A DNA stretch of 64,000 nt from Defluviimonas aquaemixtae. GTDB taxonomy: Bacteria > Pseudomonadota > Alphaproteobacteria > Rhodobacterales > Rhodobacteraceae. This document shows, in pieces, positions 17,745 to 28,360 of this stretch (the stretch's first letter is position 1; each line of letters begins with the position of its first letter). Position numbers and translations under genes: made by a program. Location of the stretch: the NCBI RefSeq assembly GCF_900302475.1, contig NZ_OMOQ01000001.1, positions 496,001 through 560,000 of the forward strand, given 5' to 3'. The notes beneath the pieces are model-generated. The model made no database searches, was not told where the DNA came from, and was given only the letters and a program-made list of their open reading frames with translations.

Positions 17745-19379
17745 ATGACATTGAATCTGATGATCAACGAACGCGAAGACCTCAAGCCGCGCATCACCGT
17801 GTTCGGCGTGGGTGGTGCCGGCGGCAACGCCGTCAACAACATGATCGAGCAGCAGCTGGAAGGTGTGGAGTTCGTCGTCGCGAATACCGACGCCCAGGCG
17901 CTGGCGCAAAGCCACTCGAACGCCCGCATCCAGATGGGCGTGAAAGTGACCGAGGGGCTCGGCGCGGGCGCGCGTCCGTCGGTCGGCGCCGCCGCTGCCG
18001 AGGAGACGATCGAGGAGATCGTCGATCACCTCGCGGGCGCGCACATGTGTTTCATTACGGCCGGTATGGGTGGGGGCACCGGCACCGGGGCGGCGCCGAT
18101 CATCGCGCAGGCTGCGCGCGAGCTCGGCGTGCTGACCGTCGGCGTCGTCACCAAGCCTTTCCAGTTCGAGGGCGCCAAGCGCATGCGCCAGGCCGATGAC
18201 GGTATCGAGGCGTTGCAGAAGGTGGTCGATACGCTGATCATCATTCCGAACCAGAACCTGTTCCGTCTGGCCAACGAGAAGACGACATTCACCGAGGCCT
18301 TCGCGCTGGCCGACGACGTGCTGTACCAGGGCGTCAAGGGCGTGACCGACCTGATGGTCCGGCCGGGCCTCATCAACCTCGACTTCGCCGATGTCCGCGC
18401 TGTAATGGACGAGATGGGCAAAGCAATGATGGGCACCGGCGAAGCCTCGGGCGAGGATCGCGCGATCCAGGCCGCCGAGAAAGCCATCGCCAACCCGCTT
18501 CTCGACGAAATCAGCTTGAAGGGTGCCAAGGGCGTGCTCATCAACATCACCGGTGGCACGGACTTGACGCTCTTCGAGCTGGACGAAGCCGCAAACCGCA
18601 TCCGCGAAGAGGTGGATGCCGACGCCAACATCATCGTGGGCTCCACGCTCGACGACAGCATGGAAGGCGTGATGCGCGTCTCTGTCGTGGCCACGGGGAT
18701 CGACGCGTCGATGTCGCAGGTCGAGGTGCCCGCACCGCGCCGCCGTCTCGCCGAACCGCTCCAGACCGCTGTGTCGATCGAGCACAAGGAGGACGATGAC
18801 GCCGCGGCCCCCGCGATTGCGGCGGCCAATGCACCGGTCGCAACCCCCGCCGCTGCAGCGACACCGGCAGCCGCCCGCGAGGCGCGCGCCGAAGAGCGCG
18901 AAGAGGAGCGCACTCTGTTCGACGCTGAGAGTGCCGGCGGCGATCTGCCGCCGCCTGCCTACCGGCCCGAATCCGCCCAGCCGGCGCAGGCGCAGAACCT
19001 GCATGTCGACGACGACCCGCAGGCTTTCGTCGCGCCCCGTCCGCGCTCGCCCGGCACGCCGACGCCCGAGGCGCTCGCCCGGCTTCAGGCCGTGGTCAAC
19101 CGCCAACCGGGCCAGCAGGCACCGCAACAACGCGCTGCCGCTGAACAGCAACCGCGCCCTGCCGCACAGGCGCCGCAGCGGGCGGCCGAGAAGCCGCGTT
19201 TCGGCATCAACACGCTTCTGAACCGCATGGCCGGCCACGCCGCCGAGCATCCCGAGAGGGCAGCACCGCCGCTCCGCCAGCAGCCCAGGGTGAGCGCGGC
19301 CTATGACGAGGACGTCGAGGTCGATCCCGATCAGGAACGGATCGAGATCCCGGCTTTCCTGCGGCGTCAGGCGAACTGA
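17745..19379 (+). CDS. ftsZ: cell division protein FtsZ
   Basis: FtsZ is the tubulin-like GTPase that forms the division ring. The 544-residue protein has [13 protein letters not shown] at the N-terminus and the tubulin signature GGGTGTG at 109-115, then a globular C-terminal half to about residue 325. A long Ala/Pro/Gln-rich linker (about 330-500) follows, and the conserved FtsA/membrane-partner tail [11 protein letters not shown] ends the protein. The long linker is typical of alphaproteobacteria. A strong terminator follows at 19401. Confidence 0.98.
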   Translation: MTLNLMINEREDLKPRITVFGVGGAGGNAVNNMIEQQLEGVEFVVANTDAQALAQSHSNARIQMGVKVTEGLGAGARPSVGAAAAEETIEEIVDHLAGAHMCFITAGMGGGTGTGAAPIIAQAARELGVLTVGVVTKPFQFEGAKRMRQADDGIEALQKVVDTLIIIPNQNLFRLANEKTTFTEAFALADDVLYQGVKGVTDLMVRPGLINLDFADVRAVMDEMGKAMMGTGEASGEDRAIQAAEKAIANPLLDEISLKGAKGVLINITGGTDLTLFELDEAANRIREEVDADANIIVGSTLDDSMEGVMRVSVVATGIDASMSQVEVPAPRRRLAEPLQTAVSIEHKEDDDAAAPAIAAANAPVATPAAAATPAAAREARAEEREEERTLFDAESAGGDLPPPAYRPESAQPAQAQNLHVDDDPQAFVAPRPRSPGTPTPEALARLQAVVNRQPGQQAPQQRAAAEQQPRPAAQAPQRAAEKPRFGINTLLNRMAGHAAEHPERAAPPLRQQPRVSAAYDEDVEVDPDQERIEIPAFLRRQAN

Positions 19380-19400
19380 AATCCGGTCACAAATCGCACT

Positions 19401-19437
19401 GAGGGGGTCGACGCAGGTCGACCTCTTTTCTTTTTTT
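19401..19437 (+). terminator. rho-independent terminator after ftsZ
   Basis: A GC-rich hairpin (GGTCGAC, loop GCAG, GTCGACC, extended by GAG/CTC with a two-base bulge) is followed directly by TTTTCTTTTTTT. It starts 21 bp after the ftsZ stop. Confidence 0.88.
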
Positions 19438-19599
19438 GATCAATATGTTGAGGCCTCTCTCTCATGTGACTGGCAACCCCCCGCCGACGTTTCTTCGAAT
19501 TGTTACATTCGGTTGCAAAGAGTGAGTTGAGCTTCCCCGCGGCGACGACTACCTGAATGCCACCGGACGTTCCGCCCTTCCGGCGGTGTGAGGTAGACG

Positions 19600-20523
19600 G
19601 TGCAGACGACGTTGCGATCTTCGGTGACTTTCACGGGCCGCGGCCTTCATTCGGGCCGTCGCGTCCGAATGACCGTGCACCCTGCCTCGGCCGAATACGG
19701 TATCTGGTTCCGCCGCACCGACGTGGTTGGCGCCGACCCAATGGTGCAGGCGCATTGGTCCGCCGTGTCGAACGCGACGCTCTGCACGGTCATTTCCAAC
19801 GCCGCCGGAACCTCGGTGTCGACGATCGAACATCTGATGGCCGCGCTCGCGGGCTGCGGCATCCACAACGCGCTGATCGAGATCGACGGGCCGGAAGTGC
19901 CCATCCTCGACGGCTCTGCCGCGCCGTTCGCCTCTGCCTTCCTCGCGCGCGGCATCCGGGAACATCGGGCGGCGCTCAGGCTGTTTGAAATCCTTCAGCC
20001 GGTCGAAGTACGCAATGGCGCCGCGCTAGCACGGCTCGAACCCGCGCCCGCGCTCGAGATCGGTTTCAGCATCGATTTCGCCGATGCCGCGATCGGGCGC
20101 CAGGAGAAGCGTCTCGTCATGGCCAACGGCGCCTTCCTGCGCGAACTGTCCGACAGCCGTACCTTCTGCCGCCAGGCCGACGTGGAGGCGATGCGCGCCA
20201 ATGGCCTCGCGCTCGGCGGCACGCCGGGTGAAAACGCAGTGGTCTTTGATGGCGATCGGGTGCTCAGCCCCGGCGGGCTCCGCCATTCCGACGAGCCGGT
20301 GCGCCACAAGATGCTCGACGCGCTCGGGGACCTCGCGCTCGCCGGCGCGCCTATCCTTGGGCGCTACACGGGCGTTCGGGCGGGTCATGCAATGACCAAC
20401 CAACTGCTCCGTTCGCTCTTCGCCGATCCGCGGAACTTCCGCATCGTCGAATGCAGCCCCGAGCAGCGCCGCCTCCTTCCCGGCGCCTCGATCAGCCGTG
20501 CCGATATTCCGGCGGTCGCCTGA
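19600..20523 (+). CDS. lpxC: UDP-3-O-acyl-N-acetylglucosamine deacetylase
   Basis: LpxC is the zinc deacetylase that commits UDP-acyl-GlcNAc to lipid A. The 307-residue protein begins QTTLRSSVTFTGRGLHSGRR, has the first zinc His in STIEHLMAALAG and the second zinc site in RHKMLDALGDLAL. The start is a GTG at 19600 with GAGGT 6-10 bp upstream. Because of the terminator after ftsZ it must have its own promoter in the preceding 160 bp, which I could not define. Confidence 0.96.
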   Translation: MQTTLRSSVTFTGRGLHSGRRVRMTVHPASAEYGIWFRRTDVVGADPMVQAHWSAVSNATLCTVISNAAGTSVSTIEHLMAALAGCGIHNALIEIDGPEVPILDGSAAPFASAFLARGIREHRAALRLFEILQPVEVRNGAALARLEPAPALEIGFSIDFADAAIGRQEKRLVMANGAFLRELSDSRTFCRQADVEAMRANGLALGGTPGENAVVFDGDRVLSPGGLRHSDEPVRHKMLDALGDLALAGAPILGRYTGVRAGHAMTNQLLRSLFADPRNFRIVECSPEQRRLLPGASISRADIPAVA

Positions 20524-20661
20524 CCGCGGCGGACCTGCGCGATTGGCGTTTTGCGCAGCGGTTTTTTCTGTGCTAGACGAAGCGGACACGACGCGGTACG
20601 ACCCGCGGAGAGGTCGCCTTGCGGCGCGAGAAACGTGAAGGCAGAACGGGATAGGCGGGTT

Positions 20662-21498
20662 ATGGGTCGGGTCAGAATAGCGGCCAATCTGTTGGGCGGC
20701 CTGACACTTGCCGCGCTCGTGGCCGCCTGCGGTGGAAGCCGCGAACCCGATTTCGAGCAGCTCGACGCGGAACAGATATACAAGCTCGGCGAATACCAGC
20801 TGGAGACCTCGCGCAGGGGCGAGGACGCGGTGACCTATTTCGCCGAGGTCGAGCGGCTCTATCCCTATTCCGAGTGGGCCAAGCGGGCGCTGATCATGCA
20901 GGCGTTCGCCTATCACAAGGACCGCGACTACGAGAACAGCCGCGCCACCGCGCAGCGCTATATCGACACCTATCCCGCCGAGGAGGACGCGGCCTATGCC
21001 AAATACCTCCTCGCGCTCAGCTACTACGACCAGATCGACGAGGTCGGCCGCGACCAGGGCCTGACCTTCCAGGCGCTTCAGGCGCTCCGCGCGGTGATTG
21101 AGGAATATCCCGACAGCGACTATGCGCGCTCGGCGATCCTGAAGTTTGACCTCGCCTTCGATCATCTCGCGGCGAAGGAGATGGAGATCGGGCGCTACTA
21201 TCTGAAGCGCCGGCATTTCTCGGCCGCGATCAACCGCTTCCGCGTCGTGGTGGAGAACTTCCAGACCACGACCCACGTGCCCGAGGCTTTGCACCGGCTG
21301 GTCGAAGGCTACCTGTCGCTGGGTCTGACGGACGAGGCGCAGACGGCGGGCGCGATCCTCGGCCACAACTTCCAGTCGACCGAATGGTATCAGGACAGCT
21401 TCGCGCTCCTGACCGGGCGGGGGCTCAGACCCGAGGTGAAGGGCGACAGCTGGCTCGCCAAGGTCTATCGCCAGGTCATCCGGGGCGAATGGCTGTGA
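20662..21498 (+). CDS. bamD: outer membrane assembly lipoprotein BamD
   Basis: BamD is the essential lipoprotein of the beta-barrel assembly machine. From the ATG at 20662 the product is 278 residues with a lipoprotein signal ending in the lipobox VAAC and Gly-Gly after the Cys. Tetratricopeptide-type repeats follow (for example KRALIMQAFAYHKDRDYENS and AKYLLALSYYDQIDEVGRDQ). A longer frame starting at 20551 adds a non-signal extension and was rejected. Neighbours lpxC and recN are in the usual order. Confidence 0.94.
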   Translation: MGRVRIAANLLGGLTLAALVAACGGSREPDFEQLDAEQIYKLGEYQLETSRRGEDAVTYFAEVERLYPYSEWAKRALIMQAFAYHKDRDYENSRATAQRYIDTYPAEEDAAYAKYLLALSYYDQIDEVGRDQGLTFQALQALRAVIEEYPDSDYARSAILKFDLAFDHLAAKEMEIGRYYLKRRHFSAAINRFRVVVENFQTTTHVPEALHRLVEGYLSLGLTDEAQTAGAILGHNFQSTEWYQDSFALLTGRGLRPEVKGDSWLAKVYRQVIRGEWL

Positions 21499-21499
21499 C

Positions 21500-21526
21500 G
21501 GTGCGCTGAAGCGCACCCTACGGGGG
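21500..21526. repeat. short REP-like palindrome between bamD and recN
   Basis: GTGCGC, loop TGAA, GCGCAC is a perfect 6-bp hairpin followed by CCTACGG. The string GCGCACCCTACGG occurs again near 32733, so this looks like a dispersed palindromic repeat rather than a unique terminator. Confidence 0.5.
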
Positions 21527-21532
21527 GCAGGG

Positions 21533-23176
21533 ATGCTTCGGTCGCTTGTAATCCGCGACATGCTGATCATCGACCGGCTCGATCTCGACTTTCGGCCGGG
21601 GCTGAATGTGCTGACCGGCGAGACCGGGGCTGGCAAGTCGATCCTTCTCGATTGCCTTGGCTTCGTCATGGGCTGGCGCGGGCGGGCGGAGTTGGTCCGT
21701 CCGGGCGCCCCGCAGGGCGAGGTAACCGCTGTCTTCGACCTGCCCGAAGGGCATGCGGCGCGAGCGGTCCTGGCCGAAGCCGGGCTCGAGACCGGGGATG
21801 AGCTGATCCTGCGCCGGGTGAACGCGGCGGACGGCCGCAAGACCGCCTGGGTAAACGACCGCCGGACCTCGGGCGAGGTTCTGCGCGCGCTGTCGGATAC
21901 CCTCGTGGAGCTTCACGGCCAGCATGACGATCGCGGCCTTCTCAATCCCCGCGGCCACCGCCAGCTCCTGGATGCCTTCGCCGGGGTCGACCTCGCGCCG
22001 GCGCGGCGCGCCTGGAGGGCGCGCGCGGCTGCCCGGAAAGCGCTCGCCGAGGCCGAGACTCAGCTTGCGGAGATGCAGACCGAGGAGGATTTCCTGCGCC
22101 ATGCGGTGGACGAGCTCGACCGGCTGGACCCCAAAGCCGGCGAGGACGCGGCGCTCGATCAACGCCGCCGGATGATGCAGGCGGGCCAGCGGATCCGGGA
22201 AGACATCGCCCGCGCGGCGCAGGCGCTCGGGACCGAGGGCGCCGAGGGGCTGATGTCCGACGCCGCGCGCTGGCTCGATGGCGCGGCGGAGAAGGCGGAA
22301 GGCCGGCTCGACGAGCCGATCGCGGCGCTCGGGCGCGCGATCACCGAACTTGGAGAGGCGGCGCAGGGCGTCGGGACCTGCCTCGAGGCGCTGAGCTTCG
22401 ATCCGCGCGAGATGGAGGCGGTCGAGGAACGGCTTTTCGCGATCAGGGGGCTAGCCCGCAAGCACGCCGTATTGGCGGACGACCTCGGCAGCCTGGCGGA
22501 CGAGCTCAGGTCGCGGCTGGCCGCGCTCGATGGCGGGGCGGAGAATATCCGCGCGCTCGCGGAGGCGGCGGATGCGGCGTCCACCAACTACGACATGGTG
22601 GCCGCTGCGATCGGCGCGGAGCGTCGGACGGCGGCGAAGGCGCTCGACGCTGCGGTTTCAGCCGAGCTTGTGCCTCTGAAGATGGACCGGGCCCATTTCG
22701 TCACAGACCTATCGGAAGGCGAGGAGGGCCCCGAGGGCCGCGACCAGGTGGCCTTCACCGTCGCGACCAATCCCGGCGCGCCGCCGGGGCCTCTGAACCG
22801 CATCGCCTCGGGGGGCGAATTGTCGCGCTTCCTCCTCGCGCTCAAGGTCGTGCTGGCGCGTGGCGGCGAGGCGGTGACGATGATCTTCGATGAGATCGAC
22901 CGTGGCGTGGGCGGCGCGACCGCCGACGCGGTGGGCCGACGGCTCGCACGGCTCGCGCAGTCCGCGCAGATCCTCGTCGTCACGCATTCGCCGCAGGTCG
23001 CCGCGCGAGGCGCCCATCACTGGCGGGTGGAGAAGCGCATCGGGGCGGAGTTGACGACCTCGATCGTCACGCCGCTTGCACCCGACGCGCGGGTGGACGA
23101 ACTGGCGCGCATGCTCTCTGGCGAGAACGTGACCGACGCCGCCCGGGAGGCCGCCCGCGCGCTTCTGGCCGGCTGA
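21533..23176 (+). CDS. recN: DNA repair protein RecN
   Basis: RecN is an SMC-like ATPase that acts in double-strand-break repair. The 547-residue protein has the Walker A loop GETGAGKS at about 32-39, a central coiled-coil region rich in Ala, Arg and Glu (about 160-370), the ABC signature NRIASGGELSRFLLALK and the Walker B segment VTMIFDEIDRGVGG. Order and length are normal. The hairpin at 23192 follows its stop. Confidence 0.95.
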   Translation: MLRSLVIRDMLIIDRLDLDFRPGLNVLTGETGAGKSILLDCLGFVMGWRGRAELVRPGAPQGEVTAVFDLPEGHAARAVLAEAGLETGDELILRRVNAADGRKTAWVNDRRTSGEVLRALSDTLVELHGQHDDRGLLNPRGHRQLLDAFAGVDLAPARRAWRARAAARKALAEAETQLAEMQTEEDFLRHAVDELDRLDPKAGEDAALDQRRRMMQAGQRIREDIARAAQALGTEGAEGLMSDAARWLDGAAEKAEGRLDEPIAALGRAITELGEAAQGVGTCLEALSFDPREMEAVEERLFAIRGLARKHAVLADDLGSLADELRSRLAALDGGAENIRALAEAADAASTNYDMVAAAIGAERRTAAKALDAAVSAELVPLKMDRAHFVTDLSEGEEGPEGRDQVAFTVATNPGAPPGPLNRIASGGELSRFLLALKVVLARGGEAVTMIFDEIDRGVGGATADAVGRRLARLAQSAQILVVTHSPQVAARGAHHWRVEKRIGAELTTSIVTPLAPDARVDELARMLSGENVTDAAREAARALLAG

Positions 23177-23191
23177 GCACAATCAAATCGA

Positions 23192-23209
23192 GGCGCCCCA
23201 AGGGGCGCC
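23192..23209 (+). terminator. inverted repeat downstream of recN
   Basis: GGCGCCCC, AA, GGGGCGCC is a perfect 8-bp inverted repeat 16 bp after the recN stop. There is no T-tract, so it may be a weak or Rho-assisted terminator, or only a palindrome. Confidence 0.4.
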
Positions 23210-23425
23210 AAGAGATATCTCGCGCCCCGCTGCCGCAGGGCGCTCGGATCTGCCTCCGCCGGAGGCCGCCCTGAGCCACCGCGCGGCACGCGCGTTGGCG
23301 AGGCAACAGGAATGGCCCGGAACGGGCCGCAACTGGATCGGCGCGCCGGGGGCAGGGGCGCTCCCTTGCCCTCTCAGGGCGTTTCGCATAAGCGGGTGCG
23401 AACGAGCCAATCGTGCGAGACAGTG

Positions 23426-24766
23426 ATGCGCCTTTCCCGTTATTTCCTTCCTGTGCTCAAGGAAAACCCCGCCGAGGCTCAGATCGTGAGCCATCGCTAC
23501 ATGCTGCGCGCGGGCATGATCAAGCAGCAGGCGGCGGGCATTTATTCGTGGCTCCCGCTCGGTTTCAGGGTGCTGAAGCGGATCGAAGAGATCGTGCACG
23601 AGGAGCAAATCCGCGCGGGCCACATCCCGCTTCTGATGCCGACCCTGCAGCCCGCCGATCTCTGGCGCGAATCCGGGCGCTACGAGGACTATGGCGAGGA
23701 GATGCTGCGCATCACCGACCGGCACAAGCGCGACCTACTCTACGGCCCCACGAACGAGGAGATGATCACCGACATCTTCCGCGCTCATATCGGCTCTTAC
23801 AAGGACCTGCCGCTGACGCTCTACCACGTCCAATGGAAGTTCCGCGACGAGATCCGCCCGCGTTTCGGCGTCATGCGCGGCCGCGAATTCTACATGAAGG
23901 ACGGCTACAACTTCGATCTGACCAAGGAAGACGCGCTGCACGCCTACAACCGCCATTTGGTGAGCTATCTCAGGACCTATGAGCGGATGGGGCTTCAGGC
24001 GATCCCGATGCGGGCGGATTCCGGCCCGATCGGCGGCGACGACACGCACGAATTCCTCGTCCTCGCCGACACCGGCGAGAGCGAGGTCTTCTACGACAGC
24101 AAGGTCACCGATATCCACCTCGGAAGCCGCGAAATCGACTATGACAGCCACGAAGAGTGCCGGTCCGTGATGGAGGAGTTCACCGCGCTCTATGCCCGCA
24201 CCGACGAAACCCATGACGAGGCGCGGTTCAACGAACGCGTCCCGGCAGAGCGGCAGCGCCGCGCGCGCGGCATCGAGGTCGGCCAGATCTTCTATTTCGG
24301 CACCAAGTATTCCGAACCCATGGGCGCCACGGTCGTCAACGACAAGGGCGAGCGTGCGCCGGTCCACATGGGTTCGCACGGGATCGGGGTCAGCCGTCTC
24401 GCCGGCGCGATCATCGAGGCATCGCACGACGACAAGGGCATCATCTGGCCCGAGGGCGTCACGCCCTTCCATTGCGGCATCGTCAATCTCAAGCAGGGCG
24501 ATGCGGCGACCGACGGCGCCTGCGGCGAGATCTACGGGGCGCTCACGGCGAAGGGGCTCGAGCCGCTCTATGACGACCGCGATGAGCGGGCGGGAGCGAA
24601 ATTCGCGACGATGGACATGATCGGCCTGCCTTGGCGCATAACGGTGGGTCCGCGGGGGCTCGCCTCCGGCAAGGTCGAACTGACCTCTCGCCGCACCGGC
24701 GAGAGCGAGGAGATGACGCCCGAAGCTGCGGTCGCGCGCATCGAGGAGATCTATGCAGGCGCCTGA
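23426..24766 (+). CDS. proS: prolyl-tRNA synthetase (short alphaproteobacterial type)
   Basis: ProS charges tRNA-Pro. From the ATG at 23426 the enzyme is 446 residues, the length of the alphaproteobacterial form that lacks the inserted editing domain found in the E. coli enzyme. Class II motifs are visible: motif 2 region [21 protein letters not shown] and motif 3 region [16 protein letters not shown]. The start [18 protein letters not shown] is the family N-terminus; an in-frame extension to 23312 was rejected. It is monocistronic or precedes the DUF2937 gene. Confidence 0.95.
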   Translation: MRLSRYFLPVLKENPAEAQIVSHRYMLRAGMIKQQAAGIYSWLPLGFRVLKRIEEIVHEEQIRAGHIPLLMPTLQPADLWRESGRYEDYGEEMLRITDRHKRDLLYGPTNEEMITDIFRAHIGSYKDLPLTLYHVQWKFRDEIRPRFGVMRGREFYMKDGYNFDLTKEDALHAYNRHLVSYLRTYERMGLQAIPMRADSGPIGGDDTHEFLVLADTGESEVFYDSKVTDIHLGSREIDYDSHEECRSVMEEFTALYARTDETHDEARFNERVPAERQRRARGIEVGQIFYFGTKYSEPMGATVVNDKGERAPVHMGSHGIGVSRLAGAIIEASHDDKGIIWPEGVTPFHCGIVNLKQGDAATDGACGEIYGALTAKGLEPLYDDRDERAGAKFATMDMIGLPWRITVGPRGLASGKVELTSRRTGESEEMTPEAAVARIEEIYAGA

Positions 24767-24900
24767 CGGCTTGGCCGCGCCGACTGTGGCATCGCCGCGC
24801 CACAGCGCGCGAGACGTTTCGCATTGCGTGATGGAACCGCTTGCGGTGCGATGCGCGGCTCGGGCAGAGTTTCGGCGTGTCGGAGAGAGAGGGCGCTAGC

Positions 24901-25392
24901 GTGCTGAAGATGCTGAGCCTTGCGGGCGGGATGGCGGGTGCCGTCGGACTGTCGCAATTTCCCGAGTTCTCTCAGCAGTATCTTCAGCGACTCGCAGGGA
25001 AAGTCGACGCGCTGGCGCAGGTGACCGCGGATTTCGACGCCTCGGCCGACAAGGCGGGACTCAGCCGCGAGGAGGCGCTCGCCTCGATGGCGGGCACCGA
25101 GTTTCTCGGCTACCGGCAGGAGGACATGCGCCGCGCCTTCGCGCGCTTCACCCAGCTGTCTTCCGACCTCACGCTCCTGCGCGAGACGGGGCCGGTCGAG
25201 CGGGTGCTTCTGCCGCACCGCTTCGCCGACACCGAGCTACTGGAGGCGACCTGGGGCGACTTCAAGCCGGCGATGCCAGTGACCGCGGCGGGCGTCACGA
25301 CCGCCGGGGCGGGGTTCGTGGGAGGATGGCTGGCGATCGGCGCGATGTTGTCGCTTCTGTTCGCGCCGTTCCGCCGCCGCCGCTACGAATAG
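24901..25392 (+). CDS. DUF2937 family membrane protein
   Basis: Starting at a GTG (24901) preceded by a GAGAGAGAG purine tract, the product is about 163 residues. It matches DUF2937, a proteobacterial family of unknown function. It has an N-terminal hydrophobic helix, the conserved segment LSQFPEFSQQYLQRLAGKVD, a helical middle, and a C-terminal membrane segment (GFVGGWLAIGAMLSLLFAP) ending in a basic tail. A longer ATG frame from 24841 is possible but adds no family sequence. Confidence 0.8.
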   Translation: MLKMLSLAGGMAGAVGLSQFPEFSQQYLQRLAGKVDALAQVTADFDASADKAGLSREEALASMAGTEFLGYRQEDMRRAFARFTQLSSDLTLLRETGPVERVLLPHRFADTELLEATWGDFKPAMPVTAAGVTTAGAGFVGGWLAIGAMLSLLFAPFRRRRYE

Positions 25393-25394
25393 CG

Positions 25395-26222
25395 TCAGTT
25401 CACGAGCCCGGCCTTCGTCAGATAGTCGGCCATGCCTTCGACATTCATGGGCCTCCAGTCGTCGTACTGGCTCCAGCCGGCATAGTCGTCCATCTTGACC
25501 TCGGCTTTCAGCTCGTCGATGCTCTTGCCATCCTTCAGCCCCGAGAGCACAGCTTCGCGCAGCGCCTCGATATACTCCCGGGTCGCGCCGACCTCTTCAT
25601 GCGTGCCCACGCGGCCGTGGCCGGGCGCGAAGACCTCGAAATCGAGGCTCTCGGCCATTTCGATCTGTTTGGCCCAGTCGTCGATATTTGCGCCGCCGAA
25701 ATTCTGCCACGGCAGGCGTTCGGGCGCGGCCACATCGACGATGAACGCGACGTTTTCGGGGCGCACGACGACAGCGATCATGTCCTCGCCATGGCCGGGG
25801 CCGAGATGGGTCAGCTCGAACGTCTTGCCGCCGAGGTCGAAGGAATGCGTATCGCCGATGCGTTCGGTGGGGGCGACGCCGTCGATCTCGGCCGGCGCGT
25901 TCTCGTGCGCGATCACATGGGCCCCCTCGAAGACTGCGCCGCCCGAGGCGTGATCACCATGGGAATGCGAATAGATGAGATGCGTGACTGGCTGGTCAGT
26001 GATCTGGTTCAAGTTGTCCTTCAGCCAGCCCGACGCATCGGCATTGATGGGGTCAACCACGACGGTGCCTTCGGTGGTCGGCACGACGAGCGCGAAATGA
26101 AAGTTGTTCTGGAATCGGTAGACGTCGCCCGTGACATTCTGAATTTCGCGCGTCGCTTCTTGGGCGAGCGCCGAGGTCGAGAGCGCAAGGGTTGCACAGA
26201 TCGCGAGGGTCGTCCGTTTCAT
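25395..26222 (-). CDS. secreted MBL-fold metallo-hydrolase
   Basis: From the ATG at 26222 the protein is 275 residues with a clear signal peptide (cleavage near ALA-QEA, residue 20/21), so it acts in the periplasm. The zinc motif HSHGDH is at 86-91, with further ligands likely in HLGPGHGEDM and FAPGHGRVG. It resembles the periplasmic branch of metallo-beta-lactamase-fold hydrolases, including those near quinoprotein or sulfur pathways; the substrate is unknown. It is divergent from the lolC/E gene. Confidence 0.85.
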   Translation of the reverse strand: MKRTTLAICATLALSTSALAQEATREIQNVTGDVYRFQNNFHFALVVPTTEGTVVVDPINADASGWLKDNLNQITDQPVTHLIYSHSHGDHASGGAVFEGAHVIAHENAPAEIDGVAPTERIGDTHSFDLGGKTFELTHLGPGHGEDMIAVVVRPENVAFIVDVAAPERLPWQNFGGANIDDWAKQIEMAESLDFEVFAPGHGRVGTHEEVGATREYIEALREAVLSGLKDGKSIDELKAEVKMDDYAGWSQYDDWRPMNVEGMADYLTKAGLVN

Positions 26223-26391
26223 GTCGTCCTCCTCTGCTGATGGGTGCCGATGATGCGAAGGCAGTCCCGCCGCGACAACCGTCGGGGTCATCACGATAGG
26301 GTGAGCGCGGCGCGCATCGGCGGCGCTCCGCGCCTTGACCCGGCCGGGCATTCGGCGCATGTCTCGCCGCGAACAAGGACAGGAGCAGAAT

Positions 26392-27672
26392 TTGGCCACC
26401 GCGCCGTTTTCCCGGTTCGAATTCCTGATCGCCTGGCGCTACCTGCGCGCGCGCCGCGCAGAGGGTGGCGTCAGCGTCATGACATGGATCAGCCTCGTCG
26501 GCATCGCGCTCGGCGTGATGGCGCTCGTCGCGACGATGGCCGTCCGGGCAGGGTTCCGCACCGAATTCGTGGGAACGATCCTCGGCGCGAATTCGCATGT
26601 CGAGATCGGCAACTACGCCTATGTCGGCGAGAATGGCGTCCGGACGACGGCACTTACCGACTACGCGGCGCTGACCGAGCGTATTGCCGCCATTCCCGGC
26701 GTCGCGCGCGCCAATCCGCGCGTCTCGGGCTTCGCGATGGCGACATTCGGCGACCGCTCGAATGTGGGTGAGGTCTTCGGTGTCACGGGGGATGTGCTTG
26801 CCCAGCTCCCGACCTTCGCGGGTGCGCCACAGGCGCTCGGCGACATCGCGCGCTTCGACGAGGGCATCGCCATCGGGGCCGAGATCGCCCGCGAACTGGG
26901 CGTGGGGCCCGGCGACAGGGTCAAGCTGATCCAGCCGAACGGCGTCAAGACCGCGTTCGGCGTCAGCCCGCGCGTCAACGTCTACGAGGTCGTCTACATC
27001 TTCTCGGCCGGCCGATCCGACGTCGACAAGACCCGAATCTACATGCCCTTCGCCGAGGCGCAGGCCTATTTCAACCGCGAGGGCGCAGCCGACCAGATCG
27101 AGGTCTATCTCGACGATCCCGAGGCGCTCGACGCCTTGGTGCCGGCGCTGGCGGAAGCGGCAGGCGAGGGGCGTTTTGTCTGGAGCTGGAAGGACCGGGC
27201 CGGGGCGTTCCTGAACGCGCTCGCCATCGAGGATGACGTGATGTTCGTGATCCTCACGCTCATCGTGCTGATCGCGGCGCTGAACATCACCTCGGGCCTC
27301 GTGATGCTCGTCAAGAACAAGGGCCGTGACATCGGCATCCTGAGGACGATGGGACTGACCGAGGGCTCCGTCTTGCGCGTCTTCTTCCTGTGCGGCGCCT
27401 TCACCGGCGTCATCGGCACAATCGCAGGCGTGCTCCTCGGTGCGCTCATCGCGTGGAACATCGACCCGATCATGTCGGCGATCAACTACATGACCGGCGG
27501 CGGCGCATGGGACCCCTCGATCCGTGGCATCTATCGGCTTCCGGCGGAACTTCGCGCCTGGGATGTGGGCCGCGCGGTGGCCTTGTCGCTGACGCTCTCG
27601 TTCATAGTGACGATCTTCCCCGCCCGCCGCGCCGCGCGGATGAACCCGGTCGAGGCGCTGCGTTATGAGTGA
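26392..27672 (+). CDS. lolC: lipoprotein-releasing ABC transporter permease LolC/LolE
   Basis: This is the membrane subunit of the Lol transporter, which releases lipoproteins from the inner membrane to LolA. I chose the TTG at 26392 (AGGAG 7-11 bp upstream), giving 426 residues beginning [22 protein letters not shown] transmembrane helix follows ([20 protein letters not shown]), then a large periplasmic domain and three C-terminal helices starting at [16 protein letters not shown]. Only one permease gene is present, so it may serve as a homodimer or LolF-like protein. It overlaps lolD by 8 bp. Confidence 0.92.
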   Translation: MATAPFSRFEFLIAWRYLRARRAEGGVSVMTWISLVGIALGVMALVATMAVRAGFRTEFVGTILGANSHVEIGNYAYVGENGVRTTALTDYAALTERIAAIPGVARANPRVSGFAMATFGDRSNVGEVFGVTGDVLAQLPTFAGAPQALGDIARFDEGIAIGAEIARELGVGPGDRVKLIQPNGVKTAFGVSPRVNVYEVVYIFSAGRSDVDKTRIYMPFAEAQAYFNREGAADQIEVYLDDPEALDALVPALAEAAGEGRFVWSWKDRAGAFLNALAIEDDVMFVILTLIVLIAALNITSGLVMLVKNKGRDIGILRTMGLTEGSVLRVFFLCGAFTGVIGTIAGVLLGALIAWNIDPIMSAINYMTGGGAWDPSIRGIYRLPAELRAWDVGRAVALSLTLSFIVTIFPARRAARMNPVEALRYE

Positions 27673-28342
27673 AGCCGTTCTGGACTTGCGCAGGATCGAG
27701 AAATCCTATCTCCGCGGCACGCCGGGCGAGGTCACGGTGCTGACCGGCCTCGATCTGAGCGTCGCCCCGGGCGAGGTTGTCGCGCTCGTCGCGCCGTCGG
27801 GGGCGGGCAAGTCCACGCTCCTCCATATCGCGGGGCTTCTCGATTCCGCCGACGCCGGCACGGTTGCGATATCTGGCCGCGAGATGACCGGGCTTTCGGA
27901 CCGCGCGCGCACCGCCGTGCGACGCGAGGATGTGGGCTTTGTCTACCAGTTCCATCACCTCCTGCCGGAATTCAGCGCGCTCGAGAACATCGTGCTTCCG
28001 CAACTTGCGAATGCCGTGCCGCAGACCGAAGCCGCGGCGCGGGCCCGAAAGCTTCTTGACGCGGTGGGTATCGCGCCGCGCGCCGATCACCGGCCGGCCG
28101 AGCTTTCAGGGGGCGAGCAGCAGCGTGTGGCGTTCTGCCGCGCGCTCGCCAACGCGCCGAAGCTCCTCCTGGCCGACGAGCCCACGGGCAACCTCGACCC
28201 GGCCACGGCCGAGCAGGTCTTCGGCACGCTCATGGAGCTTGTCCGCGACACGGGCCTTTCGGCGCTGATCGCCACGCACAACCTCGAGCTTGCAGCGCGA
28301 TTGGACCGCGTCGTCCGGCTCGCGAATGGCCGGCTGAGCTAA
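27665..28342 (+). CDS. lolD: lipoprotein-releasing ABC transporter ATPase LolD
   Basis: LolD powers lipoprotein release. The 225-residue protein has Walker A APSGAGKS, the Q-loop segment [19 protein letters not shown] that is characteristic of LolD, signature [10 protein letters not shown], and Walker [13 protein letters not shown]. Its start overlaps the permease stop by 8 bp, so the two are coupled. Confidence 0.95.
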   Translation: MSEAVLDLRRIEKSYLRGTPGEVTVLTGLDLSVAPGEVVALVAPSGAGKSTLLHIAGLLDSADAGTVAISGREMTGLSDRARTAVRREDVGFVYQFHHLLPEFSALENIVLPQLANAVPQTEAAARARKLLDAVGIAPRADHRPAELSGGEQQRVAFCRALANAPKLLLADEPTGNLDPATAEQVFGTLMELVRDTGLSALIATHNLELAARLDRVVRLANGRLS

Positions 28343-28360
28343 CGCGGAAGGAAACGAACC

